From: CBDBUR01 sp965209065
GTDB lineage: Bacteria; Pseudomonadota; Alphaproteobacteria; JAPOUT01; G958296285
DNA: 64,000 nt
Reading direction: 5' to 3'
NCBI GenBank assembly: GCA_965209065.1
Contig: OZ242373.1
Span: forward strand, 868,001-932,000
Numbering within the stretch: the stretch's first letter is position 1; every line of letters begins with the position of its first letter. The position numbers and the translations under genes are program-made. The notes below the pieces were generated by a model, which was not told where the DNA came from, ran no database searches, and worked only from the letters and a program-made list of their open reading frames with translations. Of this stretch, positions 17,801 to 25,954 are shown piece after piece.

Positions 17801-18766
17801 ATGGCAAGCACGATAATAACACCACAAGAAAACTTAACCCTAGCCGCCGCGCGCTTGCGCCAAGGCGAGCTGGTCGCTTTTCCAACCGAGACCGTCTATG
17901 GCTTAGGTGCCGATGCCACGCGCAGCGATTCGGTTGCCAAAATATTCGCGATGAAACAACGACCCACTTTCAATCCGCTGATTATCCACGCGCTCGACAA
18001 ATCCGCCGCGCAGAAACTCGGCAAGTTCAACTCCGCCGCTTTAGCTTTGGCGCAAGCCTTCTGGGAAAAGGCAGGCGGCTTGACGCTCGTTGTGCCAAAA
18101 GCCGAGAACTGCCCCATCTGCCCGCTCGCTTTGGCCGGCGGGGAAACCATCGCCTTGCGCGTGCCCGCGCACCCCATTGCCCGCGCCTTGTTGAAACAGA
18201 GCGGCTTATTCCTTGCAGCACCCTCCGCCAATCCTTCGGGTAAGTTGAGCCCGACAAAAGCCGAGCATGTCGCGCGCTTGCTCGGCGAACAAATACTGAT
18301 ATTAGACGGCGGCGCAACTGATAAAGGATTGGAATCAACCATTATCGGCTGCTTGCCTGAAGGAAATTTTTTATTGCGCTCGGGTGCCGTCCCTTCTGCC
18401 GAAATTGAAAAAGTGTTAGGCAGTGCATTAAATTCTATAAAAGAACCGACAGGAAAAAAGTTAAGTTCGGGTCGCTTGCCTTCCCACTACGCGCCCAACG
18501 CGAAGCTAAGACTCAATGCGACCGAAGCAAAAAGTGGCGAGGGCTTTCTCGCTTTCGGTAAAACTGCCAGCCTGCGCGCGCACCCGACTGGGTGCTTTAA
18601 CTTGAGCGAAAGCGGCGACTTGGCGGAAGCCGCACATAACTTTTTCTCTATGCTCCACGAGATGGACAGACTCTATGACGCGATAGCCGTTGCCCCTATT
18701 CCTAACGAGGGATTAGGCATTGCCATCAACGACCGCTTGCGCCGTGCGGCTTTCAAGCCCTTTTAA
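17801..18766 (+). CDS. tsaC: L-threonylcarbamoyladenylate synthase, Sua5/YciO/YrdC family
   Basis: The 321-residue protein has the YrdC core with LRQGELVAFPTETVYGLGADA near residue 20, KQRPTFNPLIIH and PSANPSGKLSPTKAEHV. It also has a C-terminal Sua5 domain, as in the long form. The enzyme makes threonylcarbamoyl-AMP for the t6A37 modification of ANN-decoding tRNAs. The start is the ATG at 17801. An earlier ATG at 17788 is out of frame. The TATAAT at 17778 predicts a leader of about ten bases without a ribosome-binding site. Its stop overlaps that of the VOC gene on TTAA. Confidence 0.92.
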   Translation: MASTIITPQENLTLAAARLRQGELVAFPTETVYGLGADATRSDSVAKIFAMKQRPTFNPLIIHALDKSAAQKLGKFNSAALALAQAFWEKAGGLTLVVPKAENCPICPLALAGGETIALRVPAHPIARALLKQSGLFLAAPSANPSGKLSPTKAEHVARLLGEQILILDGGATDKGLESTIIGCLPEGNFLLRSGAVPSAEIEKVLGSALNSIKEPTGKKLSSGRLPSHYAPNAKLRLNATEAKSGEGFLAFGKTASLRAHPTGCFNLSESGDLAEAAHNFFSMLHEMDRLYDAIAVAPIPNEGLGIAINDRLRRAAFKPF

Positions 18767-19620
18767 GTTTTGGCAATAATTAAAGTAGGTATCGCGCTGG
18801 GCGCATCGCGAATGGTGAAAACTTTCGTTCCTTTTTTACGACCCACGCGCACTTCCGATAGATTGAACCTGCCGCTTTTGGTTAAGCGCGCGTGTGTGGC
18901 GTCAATATCATCGACTTGCCATGCCAGCCCCCAAAATTGACTCTTTATCGCGTCTCCTTTTACCCCATCTCCTCTTAACGGAGCGGCGACTTCTATCGTT
19001 TTATAATTGTCAAAACGAAAAAATAACTGACGCGCACCGTAATCATCGCGCACATGATCTAAGGCTAAACGAATTTTCATTTTATCCGCCAAAAGAGATT
19101 TCACATCCTCAACATTGCTCGTCATTATCACAACGTGGTCTAAACTTTTAATACCGCATTCGCTAGTCGGCGCGGAGAGCCGTAAGGGCGCAGACAAATG
19201 CTCTATCGCAAAAATGAAAAGCCCATCTGTTTTATCTAACGAGGGAATAGCGAGCTTCCATTCGCGTTTTTCTTTATTGGTGGAAACACCTTCTCCATTA
19301 TTCACTATTACTTCCCCGAGTGCACCATCACGCCACGCCTGCGCTTCCGCTTCAATATCATCGCACGCGCAGCACACGCCGAATATGCCCTCTCCTTTTT
19401 TAGAAATAAATTGACGCACACGCTCTGCATGCCCGCCTTCGCCGACCGCCTCCATCAACTCTAAATAGAAATCACCAAAGTTAAATAAAACATTGCGCGT
19501 GCCATGCTCTGGGTGAACGCCCTCCCACACAGGCTGAACGCCAAACATCAACGCCCAGCGCAGCGCGGAAGAGTCGAGGTCATCGACTGCTACAATTATA
19601 TGGTCGAGCGCCTTTAGCAT
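18763..19620 (-). CDS. VOC superfamily protein with two glyoxalase-like domains
   Basis: The 285-residue protein has two vicinal-oxygen-chelate modules. The first begins LDHIIVAVDDLDSSALRW. The second begins at about residue 165 with SLDHVVIMTSNVEDVKSLL and continues with YGARQLFFRFDNYKTIEV. The first resembles the glyoxalase-like (lactoylglutathione lyase-type) domain used for small hydrophobic substrates. The substrate is unknown. I set the start at the ATG at 19620. A longer reading would overlap the divergent FAD gene. A TATTAT ends six bases before this ATG and is shared, in reverse, with the gene at 19638. Confidence 0.82.
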   Translation of the reverse strand: MLKALDHIIVAVDDLDSSALRWALMFGVQPVWEGVHPEHGTRNVLFNFGDFYLELMEAVGEGGHAERVRQFISKKGEGIFGVCCACDDIEAEAQAWRDGALGEVIVNNGEGVSTNKEKREWKLAIPSLDKTDGLFIFAIEHLSAPLRLSAPTSECGIKSLDHVVIMTSNVEDVKSLLADKMKIRLALDHVRDDYGARQLFFRFDNYKTIEVAAPLRGDGVKGDAIKSQFWGLAWQVDDIDATHARLTKSGRFNLSEVRVGRKKGTKVFTIRDAPSAIPTLIIAKT

Positions 19621-19625
19621 TCGTT

Positions 19626-19632
19626 TATAATA
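19626..19632. promoter_or_regulatory. Shared symmetric -10 element between VOC and FAD genes
   Basis: TATAAT (19626-19631, plus) and TATTAT (19632-19627, minus) overlap. Each ends six bases before its own ATG (19638 and 19620), so the two start codons are 18 bases apart and both mRNAs would be leaderless. There is no room for ribosome-binding sites. Confidence 0.6.
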
Positions 19633-19637
19633 GCAAA

Positions 19638-21002
19638 ATGAGCCTGCTAACAAAACTAAGTAATATCGTTGGCGAGAAAAACCTGCGCGCCACACCCCAA
19701 GAAAAAGCCCCCTTTCTCAGCGAGCCGCGCGGCTTGTGGCACGGCAAAGCCCTTGCGGTTGCTCTGCCTCAGCGGGTGGAGGAGGTTGCGGCACTCGTGC
19801 GTCTTGCGGCGGCGGAGGGGCTTCACCTTGTGCCTCAAGGCGGAGGCACTGGGCTTGTCGGCGGGCAAGTGCCGTTTGACGCAGACAAGGCTCTGGTGCT
19901 GAACCTCACGCGCTTGAACAAACTGCGCGCGGTCGGTCAAAACACGATAACCGCCGAAGCCGGCTGTGTGCTTGCCGACATTCACCAAACGGCGCGCGAC
20001 CAAAACCGACAATTCCCTTTGCGTTTAGCGTCAGAGGGCTCGGCGCAAATTGGCGGGCTGCTTGCGACAAATGCCGGAGGCGTTCACGTGTTGCGCTATG
20101 GAATGATGAGGCATTTGACGCTCGGGCTGGAGGCGGTGCTTGCCAACGGCGAGGTGTGGCACGGATTGAAACACTTGCCTAAAGACAATAGCGGTTATGA
20201 CTTGAAGGATTTACTGATTGGCTCTGAAGGCACGCTGGCGATTATCACCGCGGCGGTGTTGCGTCTTTTTCCTTTGGATAGGGAGGTTGCGACCGCGATG
20301 GTTGCCTTGCCGTCTATAGAAGACGCGCTCACTTTATTTGAGCGCGCGCAGGAGCTCGCCTATGGTTCTATCTCCGCTTTTGAACTTATCGCTAAACAAG
20401 GTATGGAGTTTATCTTAAAGCACCTTGACACCGCGCGCCTGCCTTTCGAGCAAGCCGATAATTTTTATGTTTTGCTAGAGTGCGCCAAACCCGAAACTTT
20501 AGAAGCTCTGTTAGAAAAAGAAAATGCGGTGCTTGCGCGTTCGGCGGCGCAAGCGCAAGCCCTGTGGGCGTTGCGCGAGAACTTGTCGGAAATCCAAAAG
20601 AAAGAAGGGGCGAGCATTAAGCACGATATATCCGTGCCTTTACATCACTGGGCGCAATTCACGCAGCAAGCGTGCGCCGAAGTGGAGCGTGCCGTCCCCG
20701 CCACACGCCCGGTGATTTTCGGTCATCTCGGTGATGGCAACCTTCATTTTAATCTGTCGCGCCCCGAACACCTAACCGATGAAGCCTTTCTTGCCGAGCG
20801 CGCGCCGCTCAATAAAATTATTTACGACCTCGTCTTGCGTTTTGACGGCTCGATTAGTGCCGAGCACGGCATCGGCATTCTTAAACAAGATGAACTCCTA
20901 CAGCAAAAAGGCACGACCGCGCTAAACGCTATGCGCGCAATAAAAACCGCGCTCGACCCAAACAATATTCTCAACCCGAATAAAATTATAAAGCTAAAAT
21001 AA
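19638..21002 (+). CDS. FAD-binding 2-hydroxyacid dehydrogenase (D-2-hydroxyglutarate/D-lactate dehydrogenase type)
   Basis: The 454-residue flavoprotein has the PCMH FAD-binding domain with VPQGGGTGLVGGQVP and SEGSAQIGGLLATNAGGVHVLRYG. The C-terminal oxidase domain includes FGHLGDGNLHFNLS and ends with SAEHGIGILKQDEL. Length and motifs match the D2HGDH/GlcD-like group. Electrons probably pass to an electron-transfer flavoprotein or quinone. It appears leaderless: TATAAT at 19626-19631 ends six bases before the ATG. Its last nine bases overlap the convergent SRAP gene. Confidence 0.9.
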   Translation: MSLLTKLSNIVGEKNLRATPQEKAPFLSEPRGLWHGKALAVALPQRVEEVAALVRLAAAEGLHLVPQGGGTGLVGGQVPFDADKALVLNLTRLNKLRAVGQNTITAEAGCVLADIHQTARDQNRQFPLRLASEGSAQIGGLLATNAGGVHVLRYGMMRHLTLGLEAVLANGEVWHGLKHLPKDNSGYDLKDLLIGSEGTLAIITAAVLRLFPLDREVATAMVALPSIEDALTLFERAQELAYGSISAFELIAKQGMEFILKHLDTARLPFEQADNFYVLLECAKPETLEALLEKENAVLARSAAQAQALWALRENLSEIQKKEGASIKHDISVPLHHWAQFTQQACAEVERAVPATRPVIFGHLGDGNLHFNLSRPEHLTDEAFLAERAPLNKIIYDLVLRFDGSISAEHGIGILKQDELLQQKGTTALNAMRAIKTALDPNNILNPNKIIKLK

Positions 21003-21710
21003 ACTTTGTTGTAGCAGCGGTGGTAAATTTATTTTATCAAGCAAATGCGCGCTATCATTTTTAATGTTGTTAATCTCACGCGAAATAGGATAAACCTCAA
21101 CCGAGCTAGGCAAACTTGTCGTCAAAAGCGATAGGGCATCTTTCGGCTCGCTATGAAGCCAGCGCGACCAAACATCAGGCGATAACATCACCGGCTCCCG
21201 CGGGTGAATAGGGGCTAAGCTCTCATTCGCTTCGGTCGTGATAATCACGCACTCCCTCTGCTTGTCGCCTTGCCGCTGTAGCCCGGCAAAAGCAAAAAAA
21301 CCATTACTACTATTGGTATTATTGCTATTATTATTTTTGGGGCGAACCGCATAGGGTTGCCCCTTACGCTCGCCCTTATGCTGCCACTCGTAAAAAGCCG
21401 AAGCCGGAATTAAACATCGCCCATCAACAATATCATCGCGAAAAGAAGGTCGTTGCGCCAAAGTTTCACTCCGCGCATTGATTTGATAACGCGCACGTTC
21501 CTGATGAAGCCCGTGAGTCGTCCAGCCCCAATGGGCGAAGGCTAACCCGTCTGCGCCAACAAAAGCCACCGAGCTACTCGGCACAATATTATAACTAGAG
21601 GCAACCCTAGCTTGCGCCTCTAAACCGAACGCTACACTCAGCGTCTCGGCGCCCAGCGTCTCGGCGCTCAGCGTCTCGGTGGATATTTCTAGTGCATATC
21701 TCCCACACAT
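20994..21710 (-). CDS. SRAP-domain protein (SOS response-associated peptidase, YedK/HMCES family)
   Basis: The 238-residue protein starts MCGRYALE, so Cys2 is available as the residue that forms a covalent adduct with abasic sites in single-stranded DNA. Other family marks are NIVPSSSVAFV, INARSETLAQRPSFRD, RCLIPASAFYEW and the histidine in APIHPREPVML. Two insertions are unusual: a tandem pentapeptide ETLSAETLGAETLS just after the N-terminal strand, and a poly-Asn/Ser tract NNNSNNTNSSN near residue 135. It is divergent from the SDR at 21752. Confidence 0.9.
   Translation of the reverse strand: MCGRYALEISTETLSAETLGAETLSVAFGLEAQARVASSYNIVPSSSVAFVGADGLAFAHWGWTTHGLHQERARYQINARSETLAQRPSFRDDIVDGRCLIPASAFYEWQHKGERKGQPYAVRPKNNNSNNTNSSNGFFAFAGLQRQGDKQRECVIITTEANESLAPIHPREPVMLSPDVWSRWLHSEPKDALSLLTTSLPSSVEVYPISREINNIKNDSAHLLDKINLPPLLQQSLF
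21639..21683 (+). repeat. Three tandem 15-bp units in the SRAP gene
   Basis: CAGCGTCTCGGCGCC and two close variants lie at 21639-21653, 21654-21668 and 21669-21683. They encode pentapeptide repeats (ETLSA, ETLGA, ETLSV) shortly after the catalytic N-terminus. Confidence 0.92.
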
Positions 21711-21714
21711 AATT

Positions 21715-21723
21715 TATACTATA
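21715..21723. promoter_or_regulatory. Overlapping divergent -10 elements between SRAP and SDR genes
   Basis: TATACT (21715-21720, plus) and TATAGT (21723-21718, minus) overlap. The minus element ends seven bases before the SRAP ATG. The plus element leaves a 25-base leader with a ribosome-binding site. Confidence 0.5.
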
Positions 21724-21751
21724 GCCATCTTAATAAACTGGAGGAAGAAAT

Positions 21752-22531
21752 ATGTTTAAACCATTTGATTTAACCAACAAGGTTGCCATGATAACCGGCG
21801 GCAATGGAGGCATTGGTCTCGGTATGGCAGAGGGGCTGGCGCAAGCAGGTGCGCGCGTCTGCATCTGGGGGCGCAATGAGGAAAAAAACAGCGCGGCAGA
21901 GCAGAAGCTCAAACAGCACACCGACAAGGCTCTCGCCCTCAAGGTGAATGTTGCCGATGAAACCGAAGTCAAAAATGCCATCGCCGAAACCTTAAAGCAC
22001 TTCGGCAGGATCGATTCCGTTTTCGCTAATGCGGGTATCGGCTTCGGCGCGCCTGCCTTCACCGAAATGGATACTGAGACCTATCGCAAAGTGCTTGCGG
22101 TTAATTTGGATGGAGTCTTTTGGACCTTGCGCGAAGCCAGCAAGCACATGGTGGAGCGCGCGAAAAATGGCGATAGCGGCGGCTCTCTGGTGGGGGTCGC
22201 TTCGCTCGCGGCGATAGAGGGAGCTGCGCGCAACCAGCATTACGCCGCAACAAAAGGCGCGGTGCTTTCTATGATAAAAGGCTGTGCGGTGGAGCTTGCG
22301 CGCTACGGCATTCGCGCTAACTCTATCCTGCCCGGCTGGATAGCGACCGATATGACCCAAGCCATACAAGGCGCGCCTGCTTTTGAGGCAAAGGTCATCA
22401 GCCGCGTGCCCGCGCGCCGCTGGGGAGAACCCGAAGATTTCGCGGGTGTCGCCGTCTATCTCGCTAGTGACGCGAGCGCCTATCACTCTGGCGATAGTTT
22501 CATCGTTGATGGCGGCTATGCGATTTTTTAA
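21752..22531 (+). CDS. SDR family oxidoreductase
   Basis: The 259-residue classical short-chain dehydrogenase has the cofactor motif TGGNGGIGLGMAEGL, NAG in SVFANAGIGFG, the active-site HYAATKGAVL (YxxxK) and a C-terminal SDASAYHSGDSFIVDGGYAIF typical of FabG-like/2-deoxygluconate dehydrogenase-like members. The substrate is not identifiable. GGAGGAAG precedes the ATG. A TATACT at 21715-21720 gives a leader of about 25 bases. Confidence 0.88.
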   Translation: MFKPFDLTNKVAMITGGNGGIGLGMAEGLAQAGARVCIWGRNEEKNSAAEQKLKQHTDKALALKVNVADETEVKNAIAETLKHFGRIDSVFANAGIGFGAPAFTEMDTETYRKVLAVNLDGVFWTLREASKHMVERAKNGDSGGSLVGVASLAAIEGAARNQHYAATKGAVLSMIKGCAVELARYGIRANSILPGWIATDMTQAIQGAPAFEAKVISRVPARRWGEPEDFAGVAVYLASDASAYHSGDSFIVDGGYAIF

Positions 22532-22561
22532 TTCTCGCCTTTTGTGCTAGAAAAGCCTATG

Positions 22562-22636
22562 GCCGCCATAGCTCAGTGGTAGAGCGCACCCTTGGTAAGG
22601 GTGAGGTCCTGTGTTCGATCCACAGTGGCGGCACCA
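22562..22636 (+). tRNA. tRNA-Thr (anticodon GGT), CCA encoded
   Basis: A full cloverleaf can be drawn. The acceptor stem pairs GCCGCCA with TGGCGGC, the D arm pairs GCTC with GAGC, the anticodon stem pairs CACCC with GGGTG around loop TTGGTAA, and the T arm pairs CTGTG with CACAG around TTCGATC. The anticodon GGT reads ACC and ACT threonine codons. The discriminator A is followed by a genomically encoded CCA. Confidence 0.97.
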
Positions 22637-22730
22637 CTAATAACATCATTGGGGATTGGCGAACCCTCAAATGCCTAAAATTAAACACTTTAGAATGGTT
22701 TTAGAATAAAGGTAAAATACTAAATAAAAC

Positions 22731-22759
22731 TTGCACTCCTTAAAAAAGAACTATATTAT
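22731..22759 (+). promoter_or_regulatory. Sigma70-type promoter of the lipoprotein gene at 22800
   Basis: TTGCAC at 22731-22736 and TATTAT at 22754-22759 are separated by 17 bases, a near-ideal vegetative promoter. Transcription from about 22767 would give a leader of about 33 bases carrying a GGAGGG ribosome-binding site before the ATG. Unlike many promoters in this window, it does not predict a leaderless mRNA. Confidence 0.7.
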
Positions 22760-22799
22760 ACTAATATATCAAACCAAAAAACATCTGGAGGGTTGGACC

Positions 22800-23246
22800 A
22801 TGACAACTAAATTATTATCTTTATCTCTAGCAGTAGCTTTTCTTACTGCCTGTGCGCTTTTTGCGCCACAAAAATATCTTACCGTATGGCAAAATAAACC
22901 GCTAGCTACCAAAGTTGGTGCAAACAGCTTTGAATATGGGGAAAAATTGGACTATGACCGCGCAGAGTGCGATATTAAAAGTATGGAAGTTGTAATTCCT
23001 GCTCGCGATTGTAAAGTTGTAAGTCAGTCTTCTAGCTCAAGCCAAAGAGACGCGAATCGGACTCAATCTAGCGGTGCTAGCAAAAGTCAAAGCTCAAGCG
23101 ACACAAAATGCGTTAATGACGCCGCAATCAGGGCAGCTAAAAAAAATAAAGCAAACGTTTTTAAGTTCTGCATGTTAAAGAGAAAATGGAGAGAAATTAA
23201 GGAAATAAACCCTGAATGGGTAGAGTGGAAGAGAAATCAATCTTAA
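22800..23246 (+). CDS. Hypothetical lipoprotein with Ser-rich linker
   Basis: The 148-residue protein starts with a lipoprotein signal, MTTKLLSLSLAVAFLTAC. It has an N-terminal part with YGEKLDYDRAECDIKSMEVV, a serine/glutamine-rich linker around residues 77-100, and a basic C-terminus ending EWVEWKRNQS. Four later cysteines (AECDI, RDCKV, KCVN, FCML) may form disulfides. I do not recognise a family. The start is the ATG at 22800, preceded by GGAGGG and a clear promoter. An in-frame reading can begin upstream at 22731 but lacks a ribosome-binding site. Confidence 0.75.
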   Translation: MTTKLLSLSLAVAFLTACALFAPQKYLTVWQNKPLATKVGANSFEYGEKLDYDRAECDIKSMEVVIPARDCKVVSQSSSSSQRDANRTQSSGASKSQSSSDTKCVNDAAIRAAKKNKANVFKFCMLKRKWREIKEINPEWVEWKRNQS

Positions 23247-23270
23247 AGTTGTAGCTCTTTAATAGGGCAT

Positions 23271-23642
23271 TTAATAAGGTAAAGGGAATCCGTTCTTGCG
23301 CATATATTGATGGCGACACTTCTCCATCTTCGCACTCATCAACTCATGCCCGCGCTTCTCGCAATGCGTGAGCGAACGCCTCTCTCCAATCAAACTCTTC
23401 GTGCATGCGCGCACTTGCTTCGTTATTTTCTTGTAGCCACTTAGCGCATAACAAGTCAGAGCGGCATTTCTATCCTTGCCCTTGAAGGATAAAATAAATT
23501 CTTTAGCGCGCGCGCTCTGTCTATTCCAAAAAATATCGCATTCAGCTTGGGACCCCTCATCGCAATTCATTACGCCCTCAGGCACTTTAGCCTCCGCGAA
23601 CCCGACAAACAAAAATAAAACAATAACAAAAAGAAATCTCAC
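23271..23642 (-). CDS. Hypothetical small secreted protein
   Basis: The 123-residue product begins with a signal peptide, MRFLFVIVLFLFVGFAEA, and the mature part is cysteine-rich (NCDEG, AECDIF, LTCYAL, RACTKS, HCEKRG, KCRHQY: six cysteines). That pattern suggests a periplasmic disulfide-bonded domain. No family is recognised. It starts with GTG, which overlaps the stop of the upstream SDR as GTGA, so it is probably translated from the SDR transcript. Confidence 0.65.
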   Translation of the reverse strand: MRFLFVIVLFLFVGFAEAKVPEGVMNCDEGSQAECDIFWNRQSARAKEFILSFKGKDRNAALTCYALSGYKKITKQVRACTKSLIGERRSLTHCEKRGHELMSAKMEKCRHQYMRKNGFPLPY

Positions 23643-24496
23643 TGCTCTTGCTCTCCTTGCTTTTCATTCTCTTCGGTTTCAAACAAGCCTATTTTGCGAA
23701 AAATAAATCTGCCATAAGACGAAGGCATTAAACGTTGAATTCTATCCATCATACGTGCGTCACGACCAATCAAAATGCGCCGCTTGCCGCTACGCATACC
23801 CTTGATAATAACCTTCGCCGCGTATTCTGCGGTGTTTATCGCGAATTCATCAAAACGTTCGGCGACACGTTCTCTTTCCTCTAGTGTCGTGTCTTGCGGC
23901 AGCTTCATAGTGCGCGCGATATTCGTTTTGATGCCGCCGGGGTGAACGCTAGAAATAACAATCTCGCTATCCTTGAGTTCGTGGGCAAGCGACTCGGTGA
24001 AGCCGCGAATGCCAAACTTAGACGAGCAGTAAGCCGATTGCTGCGGCACACCGATGACTCCAAAAATACTAGAAATATTCATAATGTTCCCTCTGCCCTT
24101 TTCTATTAAATGCGGGAGAAAGGCTTTCGTGGAATAAACCATTCCCCAAAAATTGACACGCATCACGCGTTCAATATCGTCATAAGTGAGGTCTTCGACC
24201 GTAGAGGCTTGAGCGATACCCGCGCAGTTGAGAACAAGGTCTGCCCCGCCCTGCTCGCGCCGAATGCGCTCTGCCATTTCGTGAACCGCATCGCGGTTGC
24301 CCGTATCGAGAATGTGCGCCTCCGCCCTGCCACCCGCAGAACGAATATGCTCTATCGTTTCCTCTAGCCCTTCGCGATTAACATCGCTGATGATAACGTG
24401 ACGCACCTCCGAGCCAACCAGCGCCTCTGCCAGCGCGCGACCAATGCCGCTTCCCCCGCCAGTGATAAATGCTGTGCAACCTGTAAAGTCTTTCAT
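23639..24496 (-). CDS. SDR family oxidoreductase
   Basis: The 285-residue short-chain dehydrogenase has the cofactor motif TGGGSGIGRALAEAL, NCAGIAQAS, active site SAYCSSKFGIRGF (YxxxK) and SVHPGGIKTNIARTM. The C-terminal extension RILIGRDARMMDRIQRLMPS is typical of short-chain acyl/ketone reductases of the cyclopentanol dehydrogenase-like group. The substrate is unknown. An AGGAGG ribosome-binding site and a TATAAT at 24533-24538 precede the ATG. Confidence 0.87.
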   Translation of the reverse strand: MKDFTGCTAFITGGGSGIGRALAEALVGSEVRHVIISDVNREGLEETIEHIRSAGGRAEAHILDTGNRDAVHEMAERIRREQGGADLVLNCAGIAQASTVEDLTYDDIERVMRVNFWGMVYSTKAFLPHLIEKGRGNIMNISSIFGVIGVPQQSAYCSSKFGIRGFTESLAHELKDSEIVISSVHPGGIKTNIARTMKLPQDTTLEERERVAERFDEFAINTAEYAAKVIIKGMRSGKRRILIGRDARMMDRIQRLMPSSYGRFIFRKIGLFETEENEKQGEQEQ

Positions 24497-24576
24497 TTTC
24501 CCCTCCTGTTTTTTTCACCATAACATATTTATATTATAAAGCCAAAAAACTTATGCCGAACCTATCATAAAGCCCT

Positions 24577-24582
24577 TATAAT
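24577..24582 (+). promoter_or_regulatory. -10 element of phoR, predicted leaderless start
   Basis: A consensus TATAAT ends six bases before the phoR ATG at 24589, and no ribosome-binding site is present. No convincing -35 is seen at the usual distance. Confidence 0.5.
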
Positions 24583-24588
24583 AAGTTT

Positions 24589-25887
24589 ATGTCCAATGCT
24601 TTAACCGATAGCCTGAGCTCTAAAGGGAGATTCCATCACCTAACCCAGAGGATAAGTCGCCATCTGCTCGTGTTGTTATTTACCGGCGGCGTTTTTCTCT
24701 TTTTTGTCATCGAGACAAGCCTGCCGCTAGAGCTCGCGGTCTTAGGCTTTATGATTGTCCTCGCCTCTAGCTTGATTGAGTCAAAGCCGCAAACCGATAT
24801 CAACCCCGCCCTGCTTAGTAGCCAGAAAAATCTAGCCCTCCGCCGCGAGGTTGCCGATTTTCTGCCCTACCCTACCCTAATTCTAAACAGCAAGGGGAGT
24901 GTGCGCCTAGCCAACAAGGCGGCGAAAAAACTCTTCCAACGCGAAAGCCTGCGCGATGTGCCCTTTAGCTCTATCATTCGCGACCCGAATATTCTCGAAG
25001 CTTTAGAGCTGAGCATCAACGATAGCCAACATCGCCAAGTAGAGTGGCAGCTCCATACGCCGCACACCCGCTTCTTTAGAATAGATATCGCGCCCGCTCT
25101 GAAAGTGAAAGGCAACTTAAAACCTTTCGTGCTCGTTAGCTTTGACGAACAAACCGAAATTCGCCTCGCCGAACAGATGAGAAGCGATTTTATCGCTAAC
25201 GCCAGCCACGAACTCAAAACGCCGCTTTCTATTTTTATTGGCTACTTGGAAACGTTGCGCACCCTCTCACCCGAAGATAAAGAGAACCGACAAAAGTTTA
25301 TCGGCATTATGGAAGACCAGTCCAATCGTATGGTGAGCCTCGTTGAGGATTTGCTCTCGCTGAACCGCATAGAGAAAATGGCACACATTCCTCCTAAAGA
25401 AAAAATTGATTTGGAAACCGTTATCGCCGAAGCCATCGACATCAACCAATCCACCGCGCAGAAATTAAATATAAAAATAAATCGTCCCAGCCCCGCGCAC
25501 GAAAAAGCTATCACCAGCGGCTCGCATAGCGAGCTAACGCAAGCCGTGAGCAACTTAATCAACAACGCCCTGACTTACACCAACTCAACCGCCGAAATTG
25601 AAATCGCGCTCGAAGAAAGCACCCTCGGTAATGAACCCGCTTGGGCGATTCATATAAAAGATTATGGCAAAGGTATTTCTCCCTTTCATATCCCGCGCCT
25701 CACCGAGCGATTCTATCGCATCAACCCCGAAAAAAGTCGCCAACTCGGTGGCACAGGTTTGGGGCTTGCCATCGTTAAACATATCCTCACGCGACACAGA
25801 GGCAAACTCCTTATCAGCAGCCAGTTAGGCGAAGGCTCTACCTTCTCTCTTCTCTTGCTGAAAGATGAAAATAATCCTTCCTCATAA
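24589..25887 (+). CDS. phoR: Phosphate regulon sensor histidine kinase
   Basis: The 432-residue kinase has two N-terminal membrane segments (about residues 25-65), a PAS-like domain containing PYPTLILNSKGSVRLANKAA, and the HisKA box FIANASHELKTPLSIF with the phosphorylated histidine. The HATPase domain has LINNALTYT, DYGKGISPFHIPRLTERF and GGTGLGLAIVKHIL. It should sense phosphate through the Pst/PhoU complex and phosphorylate PhoB. It opens the phoR-pstSCAB-phoU-phoB cluster, the usual alphaproteobacterial order. Only 67 bases separate it from pstS, and they contain a Pho box. Confidence 0.95.
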   Translation: MSNALTDSLSSKGRFHHLTQRISRHLLVLLFTGGVFLFFVIETSLPLELAVLGFMIVLASSLIESKPQTDINPALLSSQKNLALRREVADFLPYPTLILNSKGSVRLANKAAKKLFQRESLRDVPFSSIIRDPNILEALELSINDSQHRQVEWQLHTPHTRFFRIDIAPALKVKGNLKPFVLVSFDEQTEIRLAEQMRSDFIANASHELKTPLSIFIGYLETLRTLSPEDKENRQKFIGIMEDQSNRMVSLVEDLLSLNRIEKMAHIPPKEKIDLETVIAEAIDINQSTAQKLNIKINRPSPAHEKAITSGSHSELTQAVSNLINNALTYTNSTAEIEIALEESTLGNEPAWAIHIKDYGKGISPFHIPRLTERFYRINPEKSRQLGGTGLGLAIVKHILTRHRGKLLISSQLGEGSTFSLLLLKDENNPSS

Positions 25888-25891
25888 AAAG

Positions 25892-25909
25892 TTGTCATAA
25901 AAATGTCAT
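25892..25909 (+). promoter_or_regulatory. Pho box (PhoB binding site) upstream of pstS
   Basis: Two direct 7-base repeats, TTGTCAT at 25892-25898 and ATGTCAT at 25903-25909, are 11 bases apart with an AAAA spacer. This matches the PhoB box consensus of CTGTCAT-like repeats one helical turn apart. A weak -10 candidate, TAGCCT, lies at 25920-25925, about ten bases downstream as expected when PhoB replaces -35 contacts. Confidence 0.85.
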
Positions 25910-25954
25910 AAATGACTGCTAGCCTCAATCAAGGATAAAAATGAGGTTATGATA

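Noticed and set aside
17788..18243. Alternative reading frame starting at the ATG closest to the TATAAT at 17778
   Set aside because: It gives a basic protein without motifs. The frame starting at 17801 encodes a clear Sua5/YrdC protein.
22637..22799. Additional tRNA or attachment site downstream of tRNA-Thr
   Set aside because: No second cloverleaf and no repeat of the tRNA 3' end were seen, and no integrase is nearby.
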